From contig NZ_MVHF01000062.1 of NCBI RefSeq assembly GCF_002086485.1, forward strand, positions 1 through 40,476: a stretch of 40,476 nt of DNA, given 5' to 3'. Position numbers and translations under genes: made by a program. A model generated the notes under the pieces. The model ran no database searches. It was given only the letters and a program-made list of their open reading frames with translations, and was not told the origin of the DNA. The number at the start of each line of letters is the position of its first letter. Position 1 is the first letter of the stretch. The stretch is from Mycobacterium aquaticum. Lineage in GTDB: Bacteria; Actinomycetota; Actinomycetes; Mycobacteriales; Mycobacteriaceae. Of the stretch, positions 31,029 to 38,010 are shown piece by piece.

Positions 31029-31418
31029 TCAGCCGCGGAGCATCTTGGTCATGCACTCGGGGCACACTTCGCCGTCGTCGCCGGAGTACCAGCCGAGCGG
31101 CTGGCCAGTGACGACCTGCAGCGGGTTGTAGTCGTAGGCGTCGTTGAGGGTGCGCTCACGGTGGCATGAGCTGCACTTCGGCAATTCGACGCGCGGCCGC
31201 TTCTGCTCGGTTTCCCAGCGGTCAGCCATGCGCGTGAGATCGATTGCGAGCGCGCGATTTTCGCCCGCGCATGACCCTACGTAGGCGTGCAGCGCCGCGA
31301 TTGCGTGGGGGTCGTGAGCTTCCAGCACGAAGCACTCGCCTACCGGCTTTCCGTTGAGCTTCTCGACGCGGTACTTGCCGTACAGGCCGCGATCCTGATC
31401 GGGGTCGGTGATGGTCAT
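31029..31418 (-). CDS. Conserved actinophage protein with C-terminal zinc site
   Basis: 129 residues. The N-terminus MTITDPDQDRGLYGKYRVEK and EAHDPHAIAALHAYVGSCAG belong to a small protein family widespread in actinobacteria and their phages, of unknown function. The C-terminal half adds paired cysteines CSSC (82-85) and CPEC (119-122), likely binding zinc. The stop lies at a TGACGTAA junction like those of neighbouring genes. The tRNA-like gene lies just downstream on the other strand. Confidence 0.72.
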   Translation of the reverse strand: MTITDPDQDRGLYGKYRVEKLNGKPVGECFVLEAHDPHAIAALHAYVGSCAGENRALAIDLTRMADRWETEQKRPRVELPKCSSCHRERTLNDAYDYNPLQVVTGQPLGWYSGDDGEVCPECMTKMLRG

Positions 31419-31472
31419 TTCTCTCCGTCTCTCCTTGGTTGTGCCGATAAGTGGTAATTGCGTCAGCCTTTT

Positions 31473-32351
31473 TCATTTGACGGCCGCTTTTTGTCGACCG
31501 GTGAGCCGGGTGTCGCGGCGCAGCAATCTGCGGGCAGTGTCGAAGCTGTAGAGCGCCCGATCAGTTTCTTGGACACGGGTTTTGACGAATTGCCCTTGGT
31601 GCAGGTAGCCGCGCGGACGTAGACGCTTGATGGCGATCCAGCGGGTGAGCGTCTCGGGTTTCATTGGCTCCCCGGCGTTGTCGAGCGCTTCGAGCAAGGT
31701 GGGCTCGGTCATCAGGTCCCGGCTGGCGAGCGCTCGGCGCTGGTTGGCAGCTACGTCGATCTCTTGGCCGCATGCTGGGCAGTCGACGGTGCGATCGCCG
31801 ACCTGCGCATAGAGGATCTCGCTGCATTCGATCGGGTGACCGGCGTTGTCGTGGCCGGTGATCGTCGAGCAGGGGCCGATGAAGTGTCGTTCGCGGCGGT
31901 CGATGGCGCAGACCAGCTGGCCGCCCTTGTCGCCCGATCCGACGAGCTTGTTGACGTCGTCGAAGATGTTGCCGGCGCAGTCCAGTCGTGCGATCGCTTC
32001 GATGTTGACCTGTAGCCAGCGTGCGAGGTCGCGGGTTGCGATGGTGTCGAGGCCGGGTGGGCGGCGGCCGGTGTGCCGTTCGGCGATGGTTTCGACCCAG
32101 CGCCGCAGGAGCTTTCGTGTGTCTCGCGCGGTCTCTGCGGCGTCGAAGTCCATGACGTTGAGGTCAGAGGCGCTGCGGATGCGGCCGATGGTGCCGTGCG
32201 GTACGCGGTCGAGTTTCTGGATGCGCGCGTCGAGGTCGTCGAGCAGCTCGGGCACGCGGTCGAGCATGTTGCCGAGTACTCGGGTGCAGTCGTTGCATAG
32301 GTAGAGCTGTGACGGCCGTTTGCACGCGTGGTTGAGGCAGTTGGTCGTCAT
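31473..32351 (-). CDS. Zinc-finger and HTH DNA-binding protein
   Basis: 292 residues from ATG 32351, whose ATGA overlaps the upstream stop. The N-terminus has CLNHAC and CNDC (Cys5-Cys22), the centre has CSTI...CSEIL and CPAC (161-194), and a C-terminal MerR-like HTH reads ATLL... here EPTLLEALDNAGEPMKPETL with a wing to about 260. Related proteins are common in mycobacteriophage early regions and are probably transcriptional regulators or DNA-binding factors. An N-terminal extension to 32525 would overlap the upstream gene and is rejected. Confidence 0.75.
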   Translation of the reverse strand: MTTNCLNHACKRPSQLYLCNDCTRVLGNMLDRVPELLDDLDARIQKLDRVPHGTIGRIRSASDLNVMDFDAAETARDTRKLLRRWVETIAERHTGRRPPGLDTIATRDLARWLQVNIEAIARLDCAGNIFDDVNKLVGSGDKGGQLVCAIDRRERHFIGPCSTITGHDNAGHPIECSEILYAQVGDRTVDCPACGQEIDVAANQRRALASRDLMTEPTLLEALDNAGEPMKPETLTRWIAIKRLRPRGYLHQGQFVKTRVQETDRALYSFDTARRLLRRDTRLTGRQKAAVK

Positions 32352-32581
32352 CCTCGTCCTGGCCTCTCTGAGAGTCGTTGCGTGCAGGGAATTGTGCGTG
32401 GCGTGCCGTCGTCGTGACGGCAGTAAGCCCGCGGTTTGGCGTCGCAGTTCGGGCACCGCCGATTGATGGCTCCCGTGGTGGTGTATGCCTCGTAAACCGC
32501 GCCTGTGGTACGGCGACGGTGACAACGTCCGGGACCGCGCACGAAGGTGTTCATGACATCGTCTCGATCCATGTCAGGCAT
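32348..32581 (-). CDS. Small zinc-finger protein
   Basis: About 74-77 residues. Starts at ATG 32581 or 32572 are possible; 32572 gives MDRDDVMNTFVRGPGRCHRR. A four-cysteine finger is formed by CPNC (40-43 in the shorter form), Cys51 and Cys63, within KPRAYCRHDDGTPRTIPC. Such zinc proteins are abundant in mycobacteriophages, usually without known function. The ends overlap neighbours by ATGA, so it belongs to the early leftward operon with the initiator and regulators. Confidence 0.68.
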   Translation of the reverse strand: MPDMDRDDVMNTFVRGPGRCHRRRTTGAVYEAYTTTGAINRRCPNCDAKPRAYCRHDDGTPRTIPCTQRLSERPGRG

Positions 32582-33410
32582 AGCCCACCGCCTGTGCTGC
32601 TTGGGTTTTCGGGTGATCGCACTTCACGAGGTGTTCGCCGCGGCCACCGTCATCGTCGAGCGTGATGCTGACTCGTCCGAAGTCGTCGCAGTCGGGGCAA
32701 TCGGCGATCGCTTGGCGGGCCCGGCGGCGGTCTGCGTCTCGGGCCGCGGCGATGGCGACGTCGTGGTCGGCGGCAACGGCCTGCCAGTCCTTGAATGCGC
32801 CCCAGGCTTTGCGGCATTGCCCGCAGTCGTCGCGGTAGCCCCGGTGTTGGGGGCAGCATTTGGCGGGCGGATGGTCGAGGTGGATCTCGGCGATGTGCGG
32901 CTCTGGTGACGTACCCGAGTTACGTAACAACCCTTGGGTATTGGTGTAGGGCTTAGGTGAGAGGACAGGCGTGTCCGGTTGAAATGACATTCCTGTCCGG
33001 TGGTGGCCTGTTTCAACAGGACTCACGTGTCCTACGGTGGAGTTGTTCACAGGACCCACGTGTCCGGTGGTGGAGTTATTCACAGGACTGGCGTGTCCTG
33101 TAGAACTGTCGTCGGCCGCGGGCAGCGTGAGGCGGTATTCGGCGGCCTTGCCCGCCTTGGGGTTTGCTGCCGCAGTCTGCTGGATCAGTCCGAGTGCGCG
33201 GCCGGCGGCCAGGGCCCGCCGTACGGTCCGCACGTCCACCCCAGCGGCCTCAGAGAGGTTCTGCTCGCCCGGGTGTGCACCGGTGCCGTCGCGGTAGTCC
33301 GCGTAGCCCTCCAGGGCCAGCAGGACCGTCTTGCACGACGCGGAAAGCTCTTTGCACGGCATGCGGAGCACCAGGCGCGTCCACTGCCTCCGACTGTCGA
33401 ATGTGAGCAT
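32574..33410 (-). CDS. Replication initiator-like winged-helix protein
   Basis: 278 residues. An N-terminal winged helix (about 15-95: ELSASCKTVLLALEGYADYR, then NLSEAAGVDVRTVRRALAAG) resembles the DNA-binding domain of lambda O-type initiators. A low-complexity middle (about 100-150) is encoded by repeated palindromic DNA elements. The C-terminal part has Cys/His ligands (CCPQH...CGQC, CPDC). An origin inside the initiator gene is the lambda-type plan, so this is probably the phage initiator, though no loader gene is recognised beside it. Confidence 0.68.
   Translation of the reverse strand: MLTFDSRRQWTRLVLRMPCKELSASCKTVLLALEGYADYRDGTGAHPGEQNLSEAAGVDVRTVRRALAAGRALGLIQQTAAANPKAGKAAEYRLTLPAADDSSTGHASPVNNSTTGHVGPVNNSTVGHVSPVETGHHRTGMSFQPDTPVLSPKPYTNTQGLLRNSGTSPEPHIAEIHLDHPPAKCCPQHRGYRDDCGQCRKAWGAFKDWQAVAADHDVAIAAARDADRRRARQAIADCPDCDDFGRVSITLDDDGGRGEHLVKCDHPKTQAAQAVGYA
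32963..33098. repeat. Iteron-like palindromic repeats, candidate replication origin
   Basis: Five copies of a GGAC-n6-GTCC element (consensus GGACNCACGTGTCC) lie at 32963-32976, 32985-32998 (weaker), 33019-33032, 33052-33065 and 33085-33098. The last three are exactly 33 bp apart, about three helical turns, and share a longer repeat (GTGGAGTTRTTCACAGGAC). They sit in the initiator gene, as in lambda O. They also encode the NNSTxGHVxPV peptide repeat. Replication origin or autoregulatory binding sites are inferred. Confidence 0.6.
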
Positions 33411-33788
33411 CTACGCTGCGCCCCTCGGGTACCCGTCGAAGGTGCGACCGTCGTGGTACAGCTCGCGGCCAGCGCGCCCCTTCCCGAGCCGGTACATCGA
33501 GGTCGGGTGATGGTGCGGAAAGTCGGCCCGGTAAGCCTCACCCCGTCGAGGGATGCTGTTGACGAAAATCCGTCTCGGCCGGGTCCACCGGAGCGGCTGG
33601 TCGAGTTTCTCCGGTCGGAGCTGCACGTCGAACCCGTGCTCGTAGTAGTGACCGGGTGTGCCGCGCCAACGCTCGGCGAATGTCTTGGCGTAGCAGTGAT
33701 CGCAGCCCGCCGATACCTCGGTGCAGCCGGTGACGGGATTCCATGTCGCGTCGGACCATTCGATCTTGGTTTTATCGCTCACGGGCAT
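33411..33788 (-). CDS. DUF5131 (Gp37/Gp68-like) protein lacking its middle
   Basis: 125 residues. The N-terminus matches the DUF5131 family, which normally has about 240 residues: EWSDATWNPVTGCTEVSAGC, then DHCYAKTFAERW, with the cysteine set of a radical-SAM-like fold. The end (YRLGKGRAGRELYHDGRTFD, then GYP) is the family C-terminus. The central part after RIFVNS is missing, with IPRRGEAYRADFPHHHP bridging. It may be an internal deletion in frame. It overlaps the upstream interrupted gene by 17 bases. Activity is doubtful. Confidence 0.72.
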   Translation of the reverse strand: MPVSDKTKIEWSDATWNPVTGCTEVSAGCDHCYAKTFAERWRGTPGHYYEHGFDVQLRPEKLDQPLRWTRPRRIFVNSIPRRGEAYRADFPHHHPTSMYRLGKGRAGRELYHDGRTFDGYPRGAA

Positions 33789-34239
33789 CTCCGATCTCGG
33801 CGGCGAGTACGTCTGGAGGTACGAGGGCGAGTAGCCGCGGGCTGAGTTGCAGCGCGCGGCGGGCCGCCTCGGGGGTGCGGCGGATGTCGACGGCCGGGCC
33901 GACCTGGGACTGTTCGGTGGGTGTGAGTCGTCGCTTGAGGTGGAATGCGCGGCCGGTCCATTCGCGCCATTCGCCGAGTTGCGGGTCTCCGAGTCCGTCG
34001 AGTTCCTGTTCGGCTCGCTGGCCGCACAGGGTTGCTCCGTAGAACGCCCGGAGCGGGGCGACCGAGACGTGCCAGACTGGCCCGCCGAATCCGGCCTCGA
34101 TTCATTCGTAGCCGCTGTTCACGGTGAGGACGATCGAGAACCCGCCGGCCTTGTCGAGCTTTCCGAATCGGGGGTGCATCGTCTCGATGGACAGTCGGCA
34201 GTGGTGCTGAAGCGCCGTGGTTGCGGTGTTGTCGGTCAT
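33772..34239 (-). pseudogene. Hypothetical gene interrupted by an in-frame TGA
   Basis: From ATG 34239 the frame encodes MTDNTATTALQHHCRLSIET, then MHPRFGKLDKAGGFSIVLTV and NSGYE, then TGA (34102-34104). The same frame then stays open for 109 codons (GGPVWHVSVAPLRAFYG, EWTGRAFHLKRRLT, QVGPAVDIRRTPEA) to TAA 33772. The second part has no start codon near its beginning, so the two belong together as a 155-residue protein of a small conserved mycobacteriophage family. A nonsense mutation or a base error explains the stop. Opal read-through is possible but not supported. Confidence 0.68.
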
Positions 34240-35096
34240 GCCGTCATCCGCTCGTCGACAACGCGTGCGTTGCGTTCTTCCCGGGCCAGCTCGACCAGTC
34301 CCGGCCTGACTGGGATGTTGTCGCGGTAGAGGGCTCGCTCCAGTGCGACTGCGGTGGTGTCGAGTTTCTGGACTATCTGGGCGTCGGAGTACCCGAGTTC
34401 GCGCAGCTCGACGTACAGCTCCGGTTTGCGGGAGCGTTTGCAGGTGGTGCGGTCGGCCGTGGCCGCCGGGTCGTCGATCGTGTCTTCGTCCCACGCCAGC
34501 GGCGGTGGCCACCCGAGATCTGCGGCGCGGCGGCGCGCTCGCTCGCTGGGCCCGGGGATCAGCTGCGTTTCGTTGAACAGTGTTTCGACGCGCAGCGCTG
34601 TTGCGGCGGTCACCACGGTGTGCTTGCCGCTGAACAGTCGGGAGCCGTTGGTCGGAAGGATCCCGATTCGTCGGCTCAAATCCGCTTGTGTGTAGCCGAT
34701 CGCGACGAGTGCGCGTAGCCGCCGCAGCGTGCCGACGGCCGGCACGAACTGGCCGGGAGAGACCAGCCGATGCAGGGCCGCGGCGGGCAGCGGAATGGCG
34801 AGGATGCGATCAGCCTTGTCGCGGAAGATCTGCCGACTTGGTGCGAGTCCACGTTTGCCGCGTCCGTTCATCAGGGTCGCCAGGTCTCCGCGGTGTAGGC
34901 CTGCGATCCGGCAGATGTGGCGGCGTGAGACGCCGGCCTCGACGAGCGCGTTGACGTGCTGGCGGGCTGGTTCGGCGTCGACGTACTTCGATTCGAACCC
35001 GATGCGCTGCCGCGCGGATTCGTAGCAGTTCGGGCATAGGCCGCGCCGCAGTGGTGGCCGCAGCCGCCTGCACTTGGAGCAGGTCGACCCGGTCAC
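34236..35096 (-). CDS. Zinc-finger HTH regulator
   Basis: 286 residues from GTG 35096, which overlaps the DUF2637 gene stop. A zinc finger with Cys6, Cys9, Cys21 and Cys24 (CSKCRRL...GLCPNC) is followed by two or three HTH-like segments (GVSRRHICRIAGLHRGDLAT; GYTQADLSRRIGILPTNGSR; GYSDAQIVQKLDTTAVALER). The pattern suggests a multi-HTH DNA-binding protein acting as a regulator of early genes. Similar proteins are seen in mycobacteriophages, with no assigned targets. Downstream overlap with the interrupted gene is four bases. Confidence 0.72.
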   Translation of the reverse strand: MTGSTCSKCRRLRPPLRRGLCPNCYESARQRIGFESKYVDAEPARQHVNALVEAGVSRRHICRIAGLHRGDLATLMNGRGKRGLAPSRQIFRDKADRILAIPLPAAALHRLVSPGQFVPAVGTLRRLRALVAIGYTQADLSRRIGILPTNGSRLFSGKHTVVTAATALRVETLFNETQLIPGPSERARRRAADLGWPPPLAWDEDTIDDPAATADRTTCKRSRKPELYVELRELGYSDAQIVQKLDTTAVALERALYRDNIPVRPGLVELAREERNARVVDERMTA

Positions 35097-35788
35097 GCTG
35101 CGTCCTGGTGCTCGATGATGCGTCGAACGGTTGCGTGGTGCACGCCGAGGGTCCGCGCGATGGTGCTCGCGTTGGCGCCGTCGGCGCGTGCGGCGAGGAC
35201 TTGCGCGACGCGTTCGGGCGCGATGCGTACCGCGCCTTGCGCCACGATGCGCACTGCTGTCGCGTGGTGTGCGTCGTGGCGCGCGGGGTCGTCGACCTGC
35301 GCGGTTCCGGTGTGCACTTCGACGTGCACGGCGGCGCTGGCCTGCGGGGTTGGCTGCGTGGTGGTGAGCTGCTCGGCGCGGGCTGCGTTGGTCAGCGCGG
35401 CGATTCCAACGGTGCTGCCGGTGATGCCGAGGTCGACGATGAGCGGGACGATCCACGCGGTGACGGGGGCGTAGCCGGCCCAGGTGATGACGAGGTCGCG
35501 CAGTGCGACGAACATGAGCACGAATGAGCCGACCGCCAGCGTGACGGCGATGCACAGGGCGGCGCGGTAGGCGGCGCCGGTGATGCGGGCGCGCACCAGG
35601 GCGTGGGCGCCGTAGGTGGCGCACAGTTGGATGGCGACGATGACGAATGCGACAACGGCGGCGATCACGGGCGAGCGCGCGGCGCCGAGCATGGCGTGCG
35701 TGACGTTGCCAGCGATGGACACCGCCGCGGAGCCGATCAGCCAGGCCCAGAAGAACCGGGTGGCCGCGGTGCGGTGTGTGGTGGTCAT
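35093..35788 (-). CDS. DUF2637-like membrane protein with C-terminal HTH
   Basis: 231 residues. Four transmembrane helices (about 11-30, 41-65, 76-97 and 107-135) match DUF2637/SpdB-like proteins found in actinobacterial plasmids and phages. The C-terminal part is soluble, with an HTH (about 185-228: RIAPERVAQVLAARADGANA, then IARTLGVHHATVRRI). The combination points to a membrane-anchored DNA-binding protein, perhaps linking DNA to the membrane during replication or segregation. The role is inferred from domains. It is coupled to both neighbours by overlaps. Confidence 0.8.
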   Translation of the reverse strand: MTTTHRTAATRFFWAWLIGSAAVSIAGNVTHAMLGAARSPVIAAVVAFVIVAIQLCATYGAHALVRARITGAAYRAALCIAVTLAVGSFVLMFVALRDLVITWAGYAPVTAWIVPLIVDLGITGSTVGIAALTNAARAEQLTTTQPTPQASAAVHVEVHTGTAQVDDPARHDAHHATAVRIVAQGAVRIAPERVAQVLAARADGANASTIARTLGVHHATVRRIIEHQDAA

Positions 35789-36006
35789 GGGTGGTTCCTT
35801 TGTTGGATGGCGACCAGGGCTGCGATGCCGGTGAGGTCGGCGATGCGGTTGCGGGTGAGCGTGATGACGTCGTCGAGCGCGTCGAGGGCGCGATCGCGGC
35901 GCCGGGTGCGCAAGTTGGGAAACTCGCGCACCCGGCCGATGAACTGTCCGTCGCCGGTGGGGACCGTGTAGAAGTTGCAGTCGTCCAGCGACGGGATGGG
36001 ATTCAC
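35785..36006 (-). CDS. HicB-like protein without HicA
   Basis: 73 residues from GTG 36006. The half-RNase-H-like HicB pattern is visible: NFYTVPTGDGQFIGRVREFP, then RDRALDALDDVITLTRNRIA. HicB normally neutralises the HicA mRNA nuclease and binds DNA through a C-terminal domain that is absent here. No HicA-like gene lies on either side. It may be an orphan antitoxin that protects against a host or rival HicA, or a regulator. It overlaps its neighbours by four bases. Confidence 0.65.
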   Translation of the reverse strand: MNPIPSLDDCNFYTVPTGDGQFIGRVREFPNLRTRRRDRALDALDDVITLTRNRIADLTGIAALVAIQQRNHP

Positions 36007-36200
36007 GGGCGATCGGCCGCCTTGATGATGAGAGCGCTCAGGCCGAGCATCACGACGATCACGACGGCCGGGGCCCACAACGGAGCGGTGACCCACCACC
36101 AGGACCAGGTGATGACCCCGGTCAGCTTGAGCACGAGGAAGACGACGAACAGGATTGTGCCGATGCCGATCCCGTTGCTGTTCGACTTGGTGTTACTCAT
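36003..36200 (-). CDS. Small two-helix membrane protein
   Basis: 65 residues from ATG 36200. Two transmembrane helices, GIGTILFVVFLVLKLTGVI (about 12-30) and PAVVIVVMLGLSALII (about 44-59), flank a tryptophan-rich turn (TWSWWWVTAPLW). This protein type is very common in mycobacteriophages next to DUF2303-type genes. Function unknown. The overlap with DUF2303 upstream and HicB downstream suggests one operon. Confidence 0.7.
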   Translation of the reverse strand: MSNTKSNSNGIGIGTILFVVFLVLKLTGVITWSWWWVTAPLWAPAVVIVVMLGLSALIIKAADRP

Positions 36201-37072
36201 GGCTGCGCGTACACCGGGAGGTCGAGGTGGTCGACGATCTGGGCGGTGAGGTCGGCCCATGCTTGGCGGACGATCTCGCGGGTCGGGAACAGCTTGACGG
36301 CGAGCAGCAGGTGTCCGTCGACAACGTCGGTGCGGAAGTAGGCCGGGACGTCGTAGAGCTTCGGGTGGCCTTCCCACGGCCGCAGGGACAGCATGATGTG
36401 TTCGGGCACTTCGAGTTCGCGGCCCGCGACGCCTGCCGTCCTGGCGACCTCCATCTTGTAGACGTAGGTCAGTGCACCGTTGGCGCGAGTGGGGGCCGAT
36501 TCGAACTCGCCTTTGGTGGACTGCTTGATGCTGTCGATGATCAACAGGAGGTCAGCTTGATCTGGTGAGGTGATGCAGTGGCGCAGTTCTTCGATCGTGT
36601 CGCCGAACTTGCCCTGGGGCATGTACTGGCCCGAGATCTTGTGCCACGCCACCCAATCCGGATCATCGGTGAGCTTGAGGGTGAGGATGTCGTCGCGCCA
36701 TCCGGCGGCACCGCCGACAGCGCTGGCGTGGTCGTTGTAGATCGCGTCGATCTTGCCGCGGTCTGCGTTTCCCCACAGGGTGCCGGTATTCAACGGCAGC
36801 GGGCGCCGGTCCAGTTCGTGCAGGAACGAGTCGACATCGCTCACGGTGCGGGTGCCTTTGGCGCGCAGTGGAACGATGGAGGCTTCGAGGGCGGCGGCCC
36901 GGTCGTCGATCGCCTTTACTTGCAGGCCACCGTTTTCGGTGACAGCGACAGCGTGGCGAAGGTGCTCCACGGTGCTATCGACGATCTGCGCCTCGTGTGG
37001 GGCGTGCTCGACGCTGGCCGTGGTGATGGCGGCCAGCTCGGCCAGATCGGCAAGTTCGTTGGTGTCGGACAT
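36197..37072 (-). CDS. DUF2303-family protein
   Basis: 291 residues from ATG 37072. The DUF2303 (YfdQ-like) family is typical of phage early regions. Visible features include VEHLRHAVAVTENGGLQVKA, a central DIDSFL-type region (SDVDSFLHELDRR) and a C-terminal strand-rich part (PAYFRTDVVDGHLLLAVKLF). Its role is not known; it often lies beside recombination or replication genes. It follows the 119-residue gene by a 50-bp gap with a GGAAGG ribosome-binding site. Confidence 0.82.
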   Translation of the reverse strand: MSDTNELADLAELAAITTASVEHAPHEAQIVDSTVEHLRHAVAVTENGGLQVKAIDDRAAALEASIVPLRAKGTRTVSDVDSFLHELDRRPLPLNTGTLWGNADRGKIDAIYNDHASAVGGAAGWRDDILTLKLTDDPDWVAWHKISGQYMPQGKFGDTIEELRHCITSPDQADLLLIIDSIKQSTKGEFESAPTRANGALTYVYKMEVARTAGVAGRELEVPEHIMLSLRPWEGHPKLYDVPAYFRTDVVDGHLLLAVKLFPTREIVRQAWADLTAQIVDHLDLPVYAQP

Positions 37073-37122
37073 TGGTTCGGATTCCTTCCGGTTGGTTGCT
37101 GTTGGGGGAGGGTCAGGCAGTG

Positions 37123-37482
37123 TCAGTCGTGGCCAGCGCCAGCGGATTTGCCGTCGGGTGCGGGCATGGTGGCAGCGGAGACGGGCCCGTAGAGGCCGGG
37201 CTGGTTGCGGGTCAGGCGGCCGTCGTCGGTGCCGAACCACATCGACTTGCGCGGTTCTTTCGGCAGGGTGTAGGTGATCTTGTCTTCGAGGCTGAACGTG
37301 CCGGCGATGTTCGGTACGGGTTTGACGGTGAGTTCGACGACGACCTTCCCGGGCTTACCGGTCCGGTTGACCGCCTCGACAACCTCTTTGAGCTTGGCCG
37401 TGGCATCGTCGTTGGCGCGGCCTTTGGCGTGCTGTACGAACGTGACGGCGAAGTCGTTGGGGTCAGAGCCGTTGTCGGACAT
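37123..37482 (-). CDS. Conserved early phage protein paired with DUF2303
   Basis: 119 residues starting MSDNGSDPNDFAVTFVQHAK. The core reads DDATAKLKEVVEAVNRTGKP, then GKVVVELTVKPVPN, an alpha/beta layout. Proteins of this type lie directly upstream of DUF2303 genes in many actinophages and are probably functional partners. Function is unknown. Its start lies within the downstream end of the preceding membrane gene, by a 20-bp overlap. Confidence 0.68.
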   Translation of the reverse strand: MSDNGSDPNDFAVTFVQHAKGRANDDATAKLKEVVEAVNRTGKPGKVVVELTVKPVPNIAGTFSLEDKITYTLPKEPRKSMWFGTDDGRLTRNQPGLYGPVSAATMPAPDGKSAGAGHD

Positions 37483-37645
37483 GCGTTGTGTTCCTCTCAG
37501 TGAATTGATGGAGATCGGCGCCGAGGCCGGCGGCGACCGCGACGGCCAGGCCGACGCCGAACAGGGTGATGGCGCCGAGGTAGATACCGGCCAGGGCTGA
37601 TCCGCTGGCGACCGCGCCGACGAGGATGCAGATTGCGCGGATCAC
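37463..37645 (-). CDS. 60-residue membrane protein
   Basis: Two hydrophobic segments (about 4-20, AICILVGAVASGSALAG, and 24-42, AITLFGVGLAVAVAAG) and a short soluble tail. ATG 37645 overlaps the WhiB gene stop by ATGA. No family is recognised. It is an inner-membrane protein expressed early in the leftward operon, possibly affecting superinfection or membrane state (inference). Confidence 0.62.
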   Translation of the reverse strand: MIRAICILVGAVASGSALAGIYLGAITLFGVGLAVAVAAGLGADLHQFTERNTTHVRQRL

Positions 37646-38010
37646 GTGAGCGCCGCCTCACGAGCAGCGCGGCGTTCGCTCCGCTTTTCGCGCGCCTTGT
37701 TGCTTGCTTTGCGGCACGCGATGCACACGGGTTCCTTGAGCCTGCGGTGACGGTTGTAGCCGGATTCGGTGCCGCACAGCACGTCCGGTAGCGGTTTTCC
37801 GTCGTCGATGAGTTGCCCGCCCCAGACGCCGTGGCGTTCGCCTGTCGCCTTGGCGTGCTGGCGACACTGCAAGATCACCGGGCATTGCTGCTGGCAGATC
37901 GCCACCGCTCGCGCGGCGTCTGCGCGGCCGCCGTTGCCGGATTTCTCGGTGAAGAACAGTTCCGGGTCCTTATTGCGGCACGCAGCTCGCTCCATCCATG
38001 CACTGCTCAT
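37642..38010 (-). CDS. WhiB-like Fe-S regulator with additional zinc motif
   Basis: 122 residues from ATG 38010 (ATGA with the exonuclease stop). The WhiB core has Cys11 (ACRNKDPELFF), Cys39, Cys43, Cys49 (CQQQCPVILQC) and the GVWGG turn at 61-65. Spacing is C-x3-C, while the family norm is C-x2-C. A C-terminal extension carries CGTESGYNRHRRLKEPVCIACR-type residues (Cys79, Cys96, Cys99), a second metal site seen in other phage proteins. WhiB proteins hold a [4Fe-4S] cluster and modify sigma-factor-dependent transcription. Here it probably redirects host expression. Confidence 0.85.
   Translation of the reverse strand: MSSAWMERAACRNKDPELFFTEKSGNGGRADAARAVAICQQQCPVILQCRQHAKATGERHGVWGGQLIDDGKPLPDVLCGTESGYNRHRRLKEPVCIACRKASNKAREKRSERRAAREAALT

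Noticed and set aside
32963..33098. CRISPR array
   Set aside because: The repeats are short palindromes at 22-34 bp spacing inside a coding frame, the intervening DNA is also repeated, and no cas gene is present.
33779..34105. 108-codon minus-strand frame starting in ATGA overlap with the TGA at 34102
   Set aside because: It is almost wholly Arg, Pro and Thr. The alternative frame in the same interval encodes a protein-like sequence continuous with the upstream part.
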